Assembly (NCBI GenBank): GCA_958295915.1
Contig: OY282381.1
Coordinates: 3,246,722 to 3,310,721 of the forward strand
Direction: 5' to 3'
From: an uncultured Caldilineaceae bacterium
Lineage (GTDB): Bacteria; Chloroflexota; Anaerolineae; Caldilineales; Caldilineaceae
DNA length: 64,000 bases
A model generated the notes under the pieces. That model had not been told where the DNA came from and ran no database searches. It worked only from the letters and a program-made list of their open reading frames with translations. Made by a program: the position numbers and the translations under genes. Shown here piece by piece: positions 21,923 through 30,873 of this stretch. Every line of letters begins with the position of its first letter. The stretch's first letter is position 1.

Positions 21923-22918
21923 TCAGAGATCAAAAATGCTGATGACAGCGGCGATGATAAAAAGAAAGATCGTCGTTCCGATCAGCGCCCTGTTTCCATA
22001 CAGGATTTCGTTCCAGGTGGGCGGCGGCAACAGACCATCCGCCTGGCTTTCTTGTACGCTGTCCGTCCCAAACAGCGCCTGCCGCAAGGCCGCGATACTG
22101 ACCGGTCGTTCGTCCGGATGCATGGCCAGCGCCTGAAAGACAGCTCGTTCCGTGCGAGCCGAGATGGCCGGATTCTTCTGCCGCAGGGGCACGAGTAGTC
22201 CCGGCTTCAGAAAGCGCTCCTTCGCATCCTGCGGCGGGGCGCCGGCCAGCAGATGATAGAGGGTTGCGCCCACACTGTAAATGTCCGTGCGCGCATCCGT
22301 GTGCCCGGTATCCCCGCCGTACTGTTCGAGCGGCGTATAGGCCACGGTGCCCCGGCCCTGCACGACCGTCACCGTGCGCGCGTCATCCGGCTGCATCACC
22401 TTGACCAGGCCGAAATCCACCAATTTCAGTCTGTTTGCGGGTGTGATTTTGATATTGCTCGGCTTGATGTCCCGATGGAGCACCAGTGGGTCCTGGCTGT
22501 GCAGATAAGCCAGGGCATCCAGAAGCTGAGTGGCCCACGCCAGCACCTGCGCCTCCGACAGACGCTTCTGCTGTTGGAGCGTCTCGGTCAGGATCTCCTG
22601 CAGATCCCGGCCCTCGACAAAATCCATCACCAGATATTCCCGCCCAGCCACAGAAAAATAGTCCGACACTTTGGGCAGGTTGGGATGATCGAGCCGGGCC
22701 AGAACACTGGCTTCCTGGTAAAACTGCTCAATCGTTTGATCGAGATCCAGCCCGGCGCCTTCGTAGCCGATCAGCAGATTGGGCAGGATTTCCTTGAGCG
22801 CGCAAACCCGCCCAGCCAGACGCAGATCGTTGGCCCGATAGACCGCGCCCATTCCACCCTGCCCCACCATCCGCGCAATTTCATAGCGCTCGCGCAGAAT
22901 CGCGCCCGATTCTAACAC
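21923..22918 (-). CDS. Membrane-anchored Ser/Thr protein kinase (PknB-type)
   Basis: Eukaryotic-type kinase. Gly-rich loop [10 protein letters not shown], the ATP-anchoring Lys in CALKEIL, catalytic loop [11 protein letters not shown] motif (LVDFGLVK), and TPLEQYGG as the activation-segment anchor are all present, so it should be active. The C-terminus has a single membrane segment ([19 protein letters not shown]) with almost nothing outside: it is membrane-tethered, without PASTA or other sensor domains. I prefer a GTG start at 22918, just before the usual [12 protein letters not shown]; the open frame allows a TTG at 22981. It is upstream of atpB on the same strand with a 192-base gap. Targets unknown. 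Confidence 0.88.
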   Translation of the reverse strand: MLESGAILRERYEIARMVGQGGMGAVYRANDLRLAGRVCALKEILPNLLIGYEGAGLDLDQTIEQFYQEASVLARLDHPNLPKVSDYFSVAGREYLVMDFVEGRDLQEILTETLQQQKRLSEAQVLAWATQLLDALAYLHSQDPLVLHRDIKPSNIKITPANRLKLVDFGLVKVMQPDDARTVTVVQGRGTVAYTPLEQYGGDTGHTDARTDIYSVGATLYHLLAGAPPQDAKERFLKPGLLVPLRQKNPAISARTERAVFQALAMHPDERPVSIAALRQALFGTDSVQESQADGLLPPPTWNEILYGNRALIGTTIFLFIIAAVISIFDL

Positions 22919-23119
22919 AATTCCACAACCACTTTCGCACAGTCCATTGAACACAGTCCATTGAACAACGCAATGTCGCAATCCGGAATATCAGGATGAA
23001 AGGATTTTCAGGATATAGATTCCAGCGAACAGTCTACAATCTCTGGAAAGCAACGCAAAGACGCAATGAACTCCCTGGTTTTCCTTTGCGCCTTTGCGTC
23101 CTGGCGACATTGCGTTTTT

Positions 23120-26100
23120 TCAAATCGTCCTCAACGCCGGCAAGCCGTCTACAATCTTTACTGTCTCCAGGCTGACGCTGATGACCTTTCCGACCAGGTT
23201 GACGATGTGCTGCGGATCGTCCTCACGGTTGGGGTCGTTGACGATGCCGCTGCGTTTGTCTGTCTTGACGCGGTACTGGTCGATGACCCATTCCAGGGCC
23301 GAGCGATTGCCCAGCCGATAGTGTAACGCTTTTGCTGGGATTCCATCAAGTGTCAGGAAATCGTTGTAGCGGATCTGTGTTTTGTCTCGGGAGAGGCGCA
23401 TCTTCTCGACGCGCCAATCGAGGGACTGACCCGACGTCTCTGGCATGTGGAGTGGATAGGCGGGCATCTCTTCATAGCCGACGTGGATTTCCCCCAGGCG
23501 CGCGCCGGCTTGGGCAAAGGCCCGGAAGTCCGGGGCAAAGGGCAGGTGCGGCAGGTCGCGTTTGAGGTTGGCCTGGTAGCGCTCGCGGTAGTGCGGATGG
23601 TGCAGCAGGCCGTAGACATAATGGAAGATGTCCCATCTCGTGATTGTGTCGTCGCGGTAGTGCGTGCGGAACTGCGCCAGCGCCCAGTCGGTGATGTTCT
23701 CGCGGCGGTTTGTCCCATCCTCGTCGTAGACGTAGAAGGGAAAGCATTGGGGCTTTTCGAGTATGTCAACGGACGGAATCATAGAAGCCATCAAGGTCTG
23801 AAAGGGTTTGTTGCTTCCGAGGCCACTGACACAAATCACCTGATTTTCCGTTTCGGTCTGCGCTGTGGGGAAGATGGATGGGAAGACGTATACGCAATTG
23901 TTCAGAACGCGATCAAAGAACAGGTTCGATTTTACGAAGGGACGGTAGAGTGAAGTTCTCACCTTGCGCTCAGCGTATTCGGCGATTCTACCGCGTTTCA
24001 AGTGCTGTCGTAATTCCCGATCCCACTTAATTTTCGTGTCATCATAAACCACGAAATCATTGACATTGGCATCTGAATCTGTCCGCCGTTCCCACCTGAA
24101 CACCTGCTCGTTGTAGGTATCAATCATCCTCTCGATGTTCTCTGTGAGCGCGTTGCGGTTGAAGTTGTACGCCCAGGCATCACGGCCAGTGATGGCGCCA
24201 CGGCTGTACGTCTTACATATCACACCCACCGCCTCGCCTTTTGCTGCCTTCGCTTCCTTGCTCCCCAGCGGCATAAAGCTTTCAAATTCAGCATGGAGTC
24301 CCTCGGTCAGCCAGGTGTGTCGCTTGTCCGGCCTTATCGGCTGCCATTCGATGTTGCGGTACTGTTCCTTTGCCTCGAGGTAGCGATATTTGTCTTCCTT
24401 GCGCCACAACTCATCGACACGCGCGTAGAAGATTTCGACTTGGGCCTTGGCCTTGTCGCGCCTTTTGACGAAAAAATTGATACTGACACCGACCTGAATT
24501 CCAAAGACGTTGTGCGTTGTGCCTGAGAGCTTCGGATTCTTGCGTACGTTCCCACTCAGATCGAGAATGTATATGGCGTTGAAATCGTCTGCCAGATGTT
24601 TTCTCATGCCATCAAAGGCTACGCCGTCGAGAAAGCTGTTGTTGGTGATAAAGGCGACAACCCCTTCCTCTCCAATCCGATCCGACGCCCAGCGAATCGC
24701 CTTCACATACGGATCAGCGAGCGCGTTTTTGAGCGTTGCTTTGGAGTCCTTTGCATAGGTCTCGCGCACCCGCGCATCCAGCGTCTCATACGTCCGATTC
24801 CTGTTGTTGTCGCTATCGTTGGATTGCCAAGCATTGTAAGGCGGATTGCCGATGACCACGAACATCGGCAGCTGGCGGTCCTCCGCCAGATCGAAGGTGT
24901 CCACCAGACAGATGCCTTCAAAGGGCTGATACGCGCCGGTCGCGGCGTAAAATTCATGCTCGATGTTCATGCTGGCGATGTAGTAGGGCAGCAGCATCAC
25001 CTCGTTGCAGTGCAGCTCCGACCTGTACTTGTCCTCCAGCGCGGTTCTGCGTATCTCCCGCATCAGGCGCACGATGAAGTTGCCCGTGCCCACAAACGGG
25101 TCGATGATGCGCACGCCAGGGTCGGATAGCGAACGCCCAAACTCCGTTTGCAGAATGTGGGCAACGCTTTGCGCCATGAAATCGACGATCGGCTGCGGCG
25201 TGTAGACGATGCCGTGCGTATCGGCCACCTTGACCGAAAAACCCTGGAAAAACTGCTCGTAGACGGTGTTGAGGAATCCCTGTTTTTGCGAGTACTCACT
25301 CAGGGTGGCCGCCGTCTGTTCGATGACCACGTAGAAGCGGTCCAGGCCTTGGAGAAAATCACGCCGTCTGAACGACTGCGATGTGAGCGCGTCGATCACG
25401 CTCTCGATCTCATTGGCGATGACATTGCGGCGCGTGAAGGCGGGGTTGTCGAACACGGTGCGGAACAGACGCTCGGTCAACAGATGCTGTATCAGCATCT
25501 CCTCGACCGCGGCCGCAGAGAGATTCGGATTGATCGATTGGCGACATTTGTCCAGAAAATCGCCAAAGGCTGTGGCAAAGCGGCAGTTGCTCTGCCGCTC
25601 CTTGTGGATCAACAGCGCCAGGCCGCGCCCGATATCCGGCACTCTGTCTTTGAACTGCGCGACGGCCTCCTCCCAGGCGGCGTACTCCTGCGGCCGGTAG
25701 CCGCAGAAGGCTTCCAGTACCCCAATCAGCTGCGCCGGGTCGCTCAGGTCCGCTTCGAGCAGCTGCCGACCGTTCTGCCACAGGATCGCCCGTTGCGGCG
25801 TCTGGAAGAGGATGTTGTCGTCCGGATAGCCGGCCTCGAACTTGCGCAGCGCTTCAGACAGCAGGTCGTCGTGGATATCCTTCGCCTCCCAGATGCCATG
25901 GATCAGCTGGAAATCGTCGATCAATGCGCCGTCGACCACGATGCGCCGCTTGCCGCGCGCGGTGTTCGATGCGCCTCTGCTCGCACGAGGCGCGATGGCC
26001 TGTTCCGGCGCCAGGGTCCAGGCGCATTGCCGCGCGCAGGCTTCGAGCAGCGCCTGAAAGGCGGCGCGCGCCGCGCTTTCATGGCTGATGCCGAGGCGGT

Positions 26101-26170
26101 CGAAGCGCTCGAGCGCGGCATAGTATGCCCGGATGGGCTTGTGCGTAGGTTTGAGGGTGAGTGTTGGCAT
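23120..26170 (-). CDS. Single-chain restriction-modification enzyme (type IIG/ISP-like nuclease-methylase)
   Basis: 1016-aa protein combining nuclease, N6-adenine methylase and recognition parts. N-terminal PD-(D/E)xK-like site: Asp80 and Glu95-Ala-Lys97 (GIWEAKD). Methylase motif I is DPFVGTGNF near residue 355 and motif IV is NPPY near 440; the C-terminal half carries the target recognition region. There is no helicase domain, so type IIG-like is favoured, although the methylase-TRD part looks like that of type ISP enzymes. No separate specificity or methylase gene is adjacent. Residues 59-69 (IAPRASRGASN) are encoded by a palindromic R1 repeat retained in frame close to the nuclease site. 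Full length and uninterrupted. Confidence 0.82.
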   Translation of the reverse strand: MPTLTLKPTHKPIRAYYAALERFDRLGISHESAARAAFQALLEACARQCAWTLAPEQAIAPRASRGASNTARGKRRIVVDGALIDDFQLIHGIWEAKDIHDDLLSEALRKFEAGYPDDNILFQTPQRAILWQNGRQLLEADLSDPAQLIGVLEAFCGYRPQEYAAWEEAVAQFKDRVPDIGRGLALLIHKERQSNCRFATAFGDFLDKCRQSINPNLSAAAVEEMLIQHLLTERLFRTVFDNPAFTRRNVIANEIESVIDALTSQSFRRRDFLQGLDRFYVVIEQTAATLSEYSQKQGFLNTVYEQFFQGFSVKVADTHGIVYTPQPIVDFMAQSVAHILQTEFGRSLSDPGVRIIDPFVGTGNFIVRLMREIRRTALEDKYRSELHCNEVMLLPYYIASMNIEHEFYAATGAYQPFEGICLVDTFDLAEDRQLPMFVVIGNPPYNAWQSNDSDNNRNRTYETLDARVRETYAKDSKATLKNALADPYVKAIRWASDRIGEEGVVAFITNNSFLDGVAFDGMRKHLADDFNAIYILDLSGNVRKNPKLSGTTHNVFGIQVGVSINFFVKRRDKAKAQVEIFYARVDELWRKEDKYRYLEAKEQYRNIEWQPIRPDKRHTWLTEGLHAEFESFMPLGSKEAKAAKGEAVGVICKTYSRGAITGRDAWAYNFNRNALTENIERMIDTYNEQVFRWERRTDSDANVNDFVVYDDTKIKWDRELRQHLKRGRIAEYAERKVRTSLYRPFVKSNLFFDRVLNNCVYVFPSIFPTAQTETENQVICVSGLGSNKPFQTLMASMIPSVDILEKPQCFPFYVYDEDGTNRRENITDWALAQFRTHYRDDTITRWDIFHYVYGLLHHPHYRERYQANLKRDLPHLPFAPDFRAFAQAGARLGEIHVGYEEMPAYPLHMPETSGQSLDWRVEKMRLSRDKTQIRYNDFLTLDGIPAKALHYRLGNRSALEWVIDQYRVKTDKRSGIVNDPNREDDPQHIVNLVGKVISVSLETVKIVDGLPALRTI
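25963..25994 (-). repeat. Palindromic repeat R1, copy g (inside the restriction-modification gene)
   Basis: GATGCGCCTCTGCTCGCACG followed by AGGCGCG. In frame in the N-terminal region, coding IAPRASRGASN. The host frame is intact on both sides. Confidence 0.8.
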
Positions 26171-26500
26171 TGGGTTTGTCTAGGAATTCGGAATCGATCA
26201 ATTCCGAATTGAATACCTCCCCATCTGAAAAATCTGGTTGACGAATTCCATTCGTTTCGCTATAATAAACTCCACCCTTGCAACGGTACACTCCGTTTCC
26301 AGAAATTCCATCTCCATGATAGAAAGGGGAATTACATACTTAACTGCATAAGGATTCCCGTGCGTTGAGATTGCTTTGAGTGTGAGGATGTGGTATGCTG
26401 GGGATACTTCAAGGAACGAGGGGCAGGTCTGCCTGTCCCAAAAGAGAGAAGCCCGTCAGTGCTGTAACACTACGGGCTATGATCCACAAGGTGATGGCTT

Positions 26501-27425
26501 ATGGATACGCCCCAGACTACCACATTTCATAAAACATATCAAGAACGAGGCTACTGTTCGCGCCCTGGCTATGCTCGCATTCGTGAGGTGTTGCGCGCCT
26601 GCTGCTGGCTATACAACCACTCTCTGGAGCAGCGCAAGAATACCTATCTCACTTGTGGCAAGGGTATGACTATGTATACGCAGATGAAGGGACTAACCCG
26701 GCTACGAAAGGAACAACAGTTCTGGCAAGACGTATCTGTACAGACTTCTCGTGGCGTCTTAGTGAGAGTAGACAGGGCATTCAAAGCCTTCTTCCGTAGG
26801 GTGAAAGCTGGGGAAAAGCCGGGCTATCCACGCTTCAAGCCGCATCAGCGCTATCAGTGCCTTGAACTGTCAGAGGTTACACCAGGGATGGTGAAGGGCC
26901 ATTGCATCAAGGTAAAAGGATTACCCGTTATCAGGATACGTCCTAATCGTGCATTGCCACTAGTAGCCAATTGAAAGCCTTGCGGAATGAGTGCCATCGG
27001 TTGACCACTGCTATCGTGCGAAACTATCAGAAGATAGCGGTTGAGAAGTTGACAATACAGAATATGTCTCGCAAGGGTGGTAGTCGGAAACGTGGCTTGA
27101 ATCGCAGTATGATGGAACAGACATATGGGGATTGCTATTTCAGCAGTTGCGCTGGCTACGGCAGTGGCCAGTGACTAGTGGCCAGTGGCCAGAAACGGCA
27201 GTCACTGGCGACTGAAAACTGGCGACTGGAAACTGGTGTTTGCTGGCTGTTTATCGTATCTTTGTCTGTCCTATGTGTGGTCATACAGAAGATAGAGACA
27301 TAAACGCCGCTAAGAATATTCAGGAACGAGGGGTAGGTCTGCCTATCCCCTACAACGCGGGTGGGAATCAGAAACGAGGGGCAGGTCTGCCTGCCCTTTC
27401 CCGCGCAGTCAGTTCCACTGGCTGA
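26501..27425 (+). pseudogene. tnpB: Decayed tnpB (RNA-guided nuclease of IS605/IS1341 type)
   Basis: Three pieces of one TnpB. (1) 26501-26974: N-terminal helix-turn-helix and wedge region (YNHSLEQRK, RVDRAFKAFFRRVKAG, KPGYPRFK). (2) 26971-27174: continues after a deletion that removed the RuvC-I part with its catalytic Asp; NECHRLTTAIVRNYQKIAVEKL is the helix and RuvC-II strand with Glu. Two extra bases then shift the frame (TYGDCY for TWGLLF). (3) 27240-27425: CPMCGHTEDRDINAAKNI, the second zinc-knuckle pair and the RuvC-III Asp; the first CxxC has been lost to an inserted palindromic repeat. Without its catalytic aspartate and with broken frames it cannot be active. Confidence 0.9.
27165..27238 (+). 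repeat. GGCCAGTG-type palindromic repeat inside the tnpB remnant
   Basis: Repeated GTGGCCAGTGACTAGTGGCC and related ACTGGCGACTG units interrupt tnpB. Similar sequence occurs at 36843-36868 and 38752-38823 in intergenic DNA. Confidence 0.65.
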
Positions 27426-27481
27426 GAAAGATGTACTTGTGCAGTTAAGTATATAATTCCCATAGAAAGTGTCGAAGAGAA

Positions 27482-28204
27482 ATGGAAATGACGCAAGAGG
27501 GTCAGATCGCTGAACGACTTTCCGTAAATCTTCAGACTGCCCAACCCGTTTCCAGACAGCGGGAGAACGCAATGGTGATTCTGCGCCATGGTGGCCAGAC
27601 CGGCAGATGCTGGCCTCTCAGCCGCGCCACTCCCCTGATCATCGGACGCCATGAGGGATGCCATGTTACCCTGCCCGACCGTCAGGTGAGCCGCAGCCAC
27701 GCCCGCATCTTTTGGGACGGCTACGGCTATGCGATTGAGGATTTGGGCAGCAAAAACGGTACCCATGTCAACGGTGTGGATGTCACCACGCCCCATAGCC
27801 TGGCCGATGGCGATGAAGTGCAGATCGCTCTGCGTTTCAAACTGGCATTTGTCGATGACGAGGCCACCACGCCCCTGACATTAGACCCGTCCGAAAAATC
27901 CGAATCAGGTCTGCGTATTGAAGAAGAGACCCGACAGGTGTGGATCAACGACTCTCTTTTGGATCCGCCCTTGAGCCTGCATCAATACCGGCTGCTGAGA
28001 GCGCTCTGGCACGCGGGGGGTAGCGTCGTCACCCGTGATCAGATCGTGCGGGCCGTATGGCCGGAGGCCAGTGGGTCAGGTGTGAGCGAGCAGGCCATTG
28101 ACGCGCTTGTGCGTCGGCTTCGGGAACGGATCAGTGAATACGATAACATCTTTCGTTATATTATAACTGTGCGCGGCCACGGATTCCGGCTGGGAAATTC
28201 GTAA
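27482..28204 (+). CDS. FHA domain and winged-helix (OmpR-type) regulator
   Basis: An FHA domain (residues ~50-115; [33 protein letters not shown]) that binds phosphothreonine peptides, fused to a C-terminal Trans_reg_C winged helix (~145-238; [32 protein letters not shown]). It probably senses Ser/Thr phosphorylation and binds DNA, a combination seen in several Chloroflexota; the kinase at 21923 is a candidate partner but that is inference. The start could be the ATG at 27482 or a later ATG at 27572 ([10 protein letters not shown]) preceded by GGGAGA, which is closer to the usual FHA start. The right end of the tnpB element lies 12 bases before the target duplication ends, so its promoter region has been altered by the insertion. 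Confidence 0.85.
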   Translation: MEMTQEGQIAERLSVNLQTAQPVSRQRENAMVILRHGGQTGRCWPLSRATPLIIGRHEGCHVTLPDRQVSRSHARIFWDGYGYAIEDLGSKNGTHVNGVDVTTPHSLADGDEVQIALRFKLAFVDDEATTPLTLDPSEKSESGLRIEEETRQVWINDSLLDPPLSLHQYRLLRALWHAGGSVVTRDQIVRAVWPEASGSGVSEQAIDALVRRLRERISEYDNIFRYIITVRGHGFRLGNS

Positions 28205-28285
28205 CCGAAAGGGTCTCGCCGCTCCAGCTATCTTTTACCGCCTATCCGCCCTTGTCACAGGCAGGGAGGACCCGTCCACAGGTTG

Positions 28286-29671
28286 ATGAACATCTCTCGT
28301 GACTGCCAGCAGATATATGCCGATCGCTTCGAACAGAGAAAACCAGCGATGATTTCCGCCGCGCTCTCTACGCCTCACTGGGCCAGCGCGGTTGCCCCCG
28401 AACCGACCGCCGGCGGCGTGCCTGGTTTTCCGCTTCCTGATACCGAGACCATATCCCTTGTCGCTGACCCAAACTGCCAGGGGCAGACACAACCTCTCGG
28501 CCTCTATATCCATATCCCCTTCTGCGCTCAAAAATGCCCCTATTGCGACTTCAACACATACGCGCGTCTGGAACCGCTTTACGAATCCTATACCCGGGCT
28601 CTATGCCAGGAATTAGGGCGGTGGGCAGAGCGCCTCGCCGGACGCACAGTGCATACGGTCTTTATCGGTGGCGGCACCCCAACTGTTCTCAGTGCAGGCC
28701 AACTCGCACAGATTCTGGAGACGGTCCACGATCGATTCGCCTTGGCAACGGATGTTGAAATCACCAGTGAAGCCAATCCGGGCATAGTGGATCAGGGGCA
28801 GTTCGCCCTGCTGTATCGCCTTGGCGTGAACCGGCTGAGCATGGGCGCGCAAAGCTTTCAGGCGGAGGAGTTGGCCTTTCTGGGCCGCATCCACTGCGCG
28901 GATGACACCCTGCGAGCCTATGAAGCGGCCCTGAAGGCGGGCTTCTCGAACGTCAATCTCGATTTTATGTTTGGCCTGCCCCGACAGGCGCCGCAAGCCT
29001 GGAACGATACCTTGAGCACGGCCCTGGCTATCGCTCCCCAGCACCTCAGCCTGTATAGTTTGATCGTCGAGCCGAACACGCCTCTCTCACATTGGGTGCA
29101 GACAGGGCAGGCGCCGCCGCCGGATGACGACCTGGCTGCGGATATGTACGAAGCGGCCATGGCGCGCCTCCAGACAGCCGGTTATTGTCACTACGAACTG
29201 TCGAACTGGGCGCGTAGTCCTGCATTTTCCTGCCGGCACAATCTCCTGTACTGGCGCAATCAGGAGTGGATCGGTGTCGGGCCTGGCGCGCACAGCCATC
29301 TGCGCTGGGATCACGGGCGTCCCGCCCGTCGCCAGGCAGTCGCAGCGCGCTGGTCCAATCGCAGAGGGGTGCAGAGCTATATAAAGCAGTTCTGCAAAAC
29401 CTCCGGCGCCTCCCCTGTCGACTTTTATGAGGAGCTGTCGCACGCCGTTTCCATGGGTGAAACGATGATGCTCGGCCTGCGGCTTGTGCAGGAAGGGGTT
29501 CCGTTCACCCGTTTTGAAGAGGTGCACGGGCAAACGGCGCGCGCTGTCTTTGGCCCACAACTGGATCGACTACAAAATGCCGGCCTGCTGGAATCCGATG
29601 ACGAACGGGTGCGCTTGACCCGTAAAGGGTTGCTTGTCGGCAACCAGGTGTTTAGCGAGTTTATCGCATGA
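28286..29671 (+). CDS. hemW: HemW-like radical SAM protein
   Basis: Radical-SAM protein of the HemN/HemW family; HemW members act as heme chaperones rather than coproporphyrinogen oxidases. The cluster cysteines are Cys80, Cys84 and Cys87 (FCAQKCPYCDF), followed by GGGTPT, and the HemW-type tail is present. CPYCDF, without the extra cysteine of HemN, supports HemW. The N-terminus is about 70 residues longer than usual and poorly conserved; the ATG at 28286 has GGGAGGA 14 bases upstream, but a later start such as 28349 cannot be excluded. A short palindrome (ACGGGCG/CGCCCGT, 29313-29329) lies in frame in the C-terminal part and codes for DHGRPARR. Confidence 0.88.
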   Translation: MNISRDCQQIYADRFEQRKPAMISAALSTPHWASAVAPEPTAGGVPGFPLPDTETISLVADPNCQGQTQPLGLYIHIPFCAQKCPYCDFNTYARLEPLYESYTRALCQELGRWAERLAGRTVHTVFIGGGTPTVLSAGQLAQILETVHDRFALATDVEITSEANPGIVDQGQFALLYRLGVNRLSMGAQSFQAEELAFLGRIHCADDTLRAYEAALKAGFSNVNLDFMFGLPRQAPQAWNDTLSTALAIAPQHLSLYSLIVEPNTPLSHWVQTGQAPPPDDDLAADMYEAAMARLQTAGYCHYELSNWARSPAFSCRHNLLYWRNQEWIGVGPGAHSHLRWDHGRPARRQAVAARWSNRRGVQSYIKQFCKTSGASPVDFYEELSHAVSMGETMMLGLRLVQEGVPFTRFEEVHGQTARAVFGPQLDRLQNAGLLESDDERVRLTRKGLLVGNQVFSEFIA

Positions 29672-29673
29672 TG

Positions 29674-29705
29674 GTTGCAATGCGCCTCTGCTCGAAAGAG
29701 GCGCG
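29674..29705 (-). repeat. Palindromic repeat R1, copy h (hemW-coaD spacer)
   Basis: Best-preserved copy: GTTGCAATGCGCCTCTGCTC then GAAAGAGGCGCG, arms of eight bases with a seven-base loop. It sits between the hemW stop and the coaD start. Confidence 0.9.
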
Positions 29706-29717
29706 CTGGGAAACTGT

Positions 29718-30221
29718 ATGACCCGCGCTATCTATCCTGGAACTTTCGACCCTTTTCACAACGGCCATCGGGATGTCGCCCGACGCGCGGCTGCGCTTTT
29801 TGATGAACTCATCGTCACCGTTTTTGACGCGCCGGCCAAGAGATTGCTGTTCTCCACCACCGAACGCATTCAGTTTGTTCAGACGGCTTTAGAAAATCTG
29901 AACAATATTTCGATTGTGCCATATAGCGGACTAACGGTAAAATGGGCATGTCGAAACGGGGCCCGGGTGATCGTGCGCGGTCTGCGGAATATCGACGACT
30001 TTACCTTTGAATCCCGTATCGGTCTGGCCAATCGCCACATGGCGCCGCAGATCGAGACCTGCTACCTGCTGTGTAGCGCCGAGTACGCCTATCTCAGCTC
30101 GACGATTTTGAAGGAAGTCGCCAGCCTGGATGGCGACATTGCCAGTTGGGTGATACCGCAAACCGCTCAGGCTTTACGGCAGCGGTTTGCAGAACGTAAG
30201 GCGGAGGCGGGGCCGCAGTAG
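29718..30221 (+). CDS. coaD: Phosphopantetheine adenylyltransferase CoaD
   Basis: CoaD joins ATP and 4'-phosphopantetheine to make dephospho-CoA, the penultimate step of coenzyme A synthesis. The nucleotidyltransferase motif is Thr9-F-D-P-F-His14-N-G-His17, and VRGLRN plus the LSSTILKE segment near the C-terminus complete the active site. 167 aa, normal length. Start ATG at 29718; the frame is open upstream through the R1 repeat but only with repeat-coded sequence. It follows hemW closely and may share its transcript. Confidence 0.96.
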   Translation: MTRAIYPGTFDPFHNGHRDVARRAAALFDELIVTVFDAPAKRLLFSTTERIQFVQTALENLNNISIVPYSGLTVKWACRNGARVIVRGLRNIDDFTFESRIGLANRHMAPQIETCYLLCSAEYAYLSSTILKEVASLDGDIASWVIPQTAQALRQRFAERKAEAGPQ

Positions 30222-30306
30222 TGCGGACGCACTTTAGACATGAAGATTGTTTCATATTGGCATATTCTATTAATAGGGCCATCTCACACGAAGGTTCAAA
30301 CTGCTC

Positions 30307-30846
30307 ATGGAAATTTTACAACTGGTCGACCAATTTGAACAGACCTTGAACAGAGGATGGCGAGTGCCTCTCTCCTCCTCTCTGATTGTGAATGCCGAGG
30401 AGTGTCTTCGGCTGATCGATCAGATGCGCATCAGCATACCCAGCTCCATCAAAGAAGGCGAGCGGATGGTCGCCGAGCGGGACCGCATTCTCAGCGACGC
30501 TCAGATGCAGGCCCAACAGATCATCGCCCACGCCGAGCAGCAGGCCAGGCAGATGGTCAGCGAGGACGCTATCACCGAACGCGCGCGGGAAGAAGCAGGG
30601 CACATTAGCGCTCAAGGACATGCTGAAGCCGTTCGACTGGTAGATGAAGCCGCAGCCTACGCGCGGGACGTGTTATCCGGACTACAAGACCACTTGCGCG
30701 GCTCCCTGCACCAGGCAGAGAATGGCATCAAAGCCCTCGACTCCAGTCAGGCGCCATTCATTGCCGCCACAGTGGAAAAATCTGACGGCGAATATTCCTT
30801 TACCGCCCAATCAGATGACGGTACAGACTTCCGGCGCGACAGGTAA
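30307..30846 (+). CDS. DivIVA-like coiled-coil protein
   Basis: 179-aa protein with a short N-terminal region and a long Ala/Gln/Glu-rich coiled coil (about residues 48-145; ERDRILSDAQMQAQQIIAHAEQQ). It resembles the DivIVA/ATPase-like proteins that commonly follow coaD in Chloroflexota. These may be scaffold proteins for cell envelope or division, but the role is not established. The C-terminal 30 residues are polar and probably disordered. No membrane segment or signal peptide. It starts 85 bases after coaD on the same strand. Confidence 0.7.
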   Translation: MEILQLVDQFEQTLNRGWRVPLSSSLIVNAEECLRLIDQMRISIPSSIKEGERMVAERDRILSDAQMQAQQIIAHAEQQARQMVSEDAITERAREEAGHISAQGHAEAVRLVDEAAAYARDVLSGLQDHLRGSLHQAENGIKALDSSQAPFIAATVEKSDGEYSFTAQSDDGTDFRRDR

Positions 30847-30873
30847 CAGCCGACGCATCACTGCTCACTAGCG

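Larger units (their letters stand above)
26327..27461 (+). mobile_element. 1135-bp TIR element carrying a decayed tnpB
   Basis: Ends GGGAATTACATACTTAAC at 26327 and the near-perfect complement at 27439-27461. ATAGAAAG flanks both ends (26319-26326 and 27462-27469). These inverted ends and the 8-bp duplication are the marks of a DDE-type cut-and-paste insertion, not of IS200/IS605, which makes no target duplication. The only coding content recognised is tnpB in pieces; no transposase is encoded, so mobility must have depended on an enzyme in trans. The same ends occur on the MITE at 13389-13611. Confidence 0.85.
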
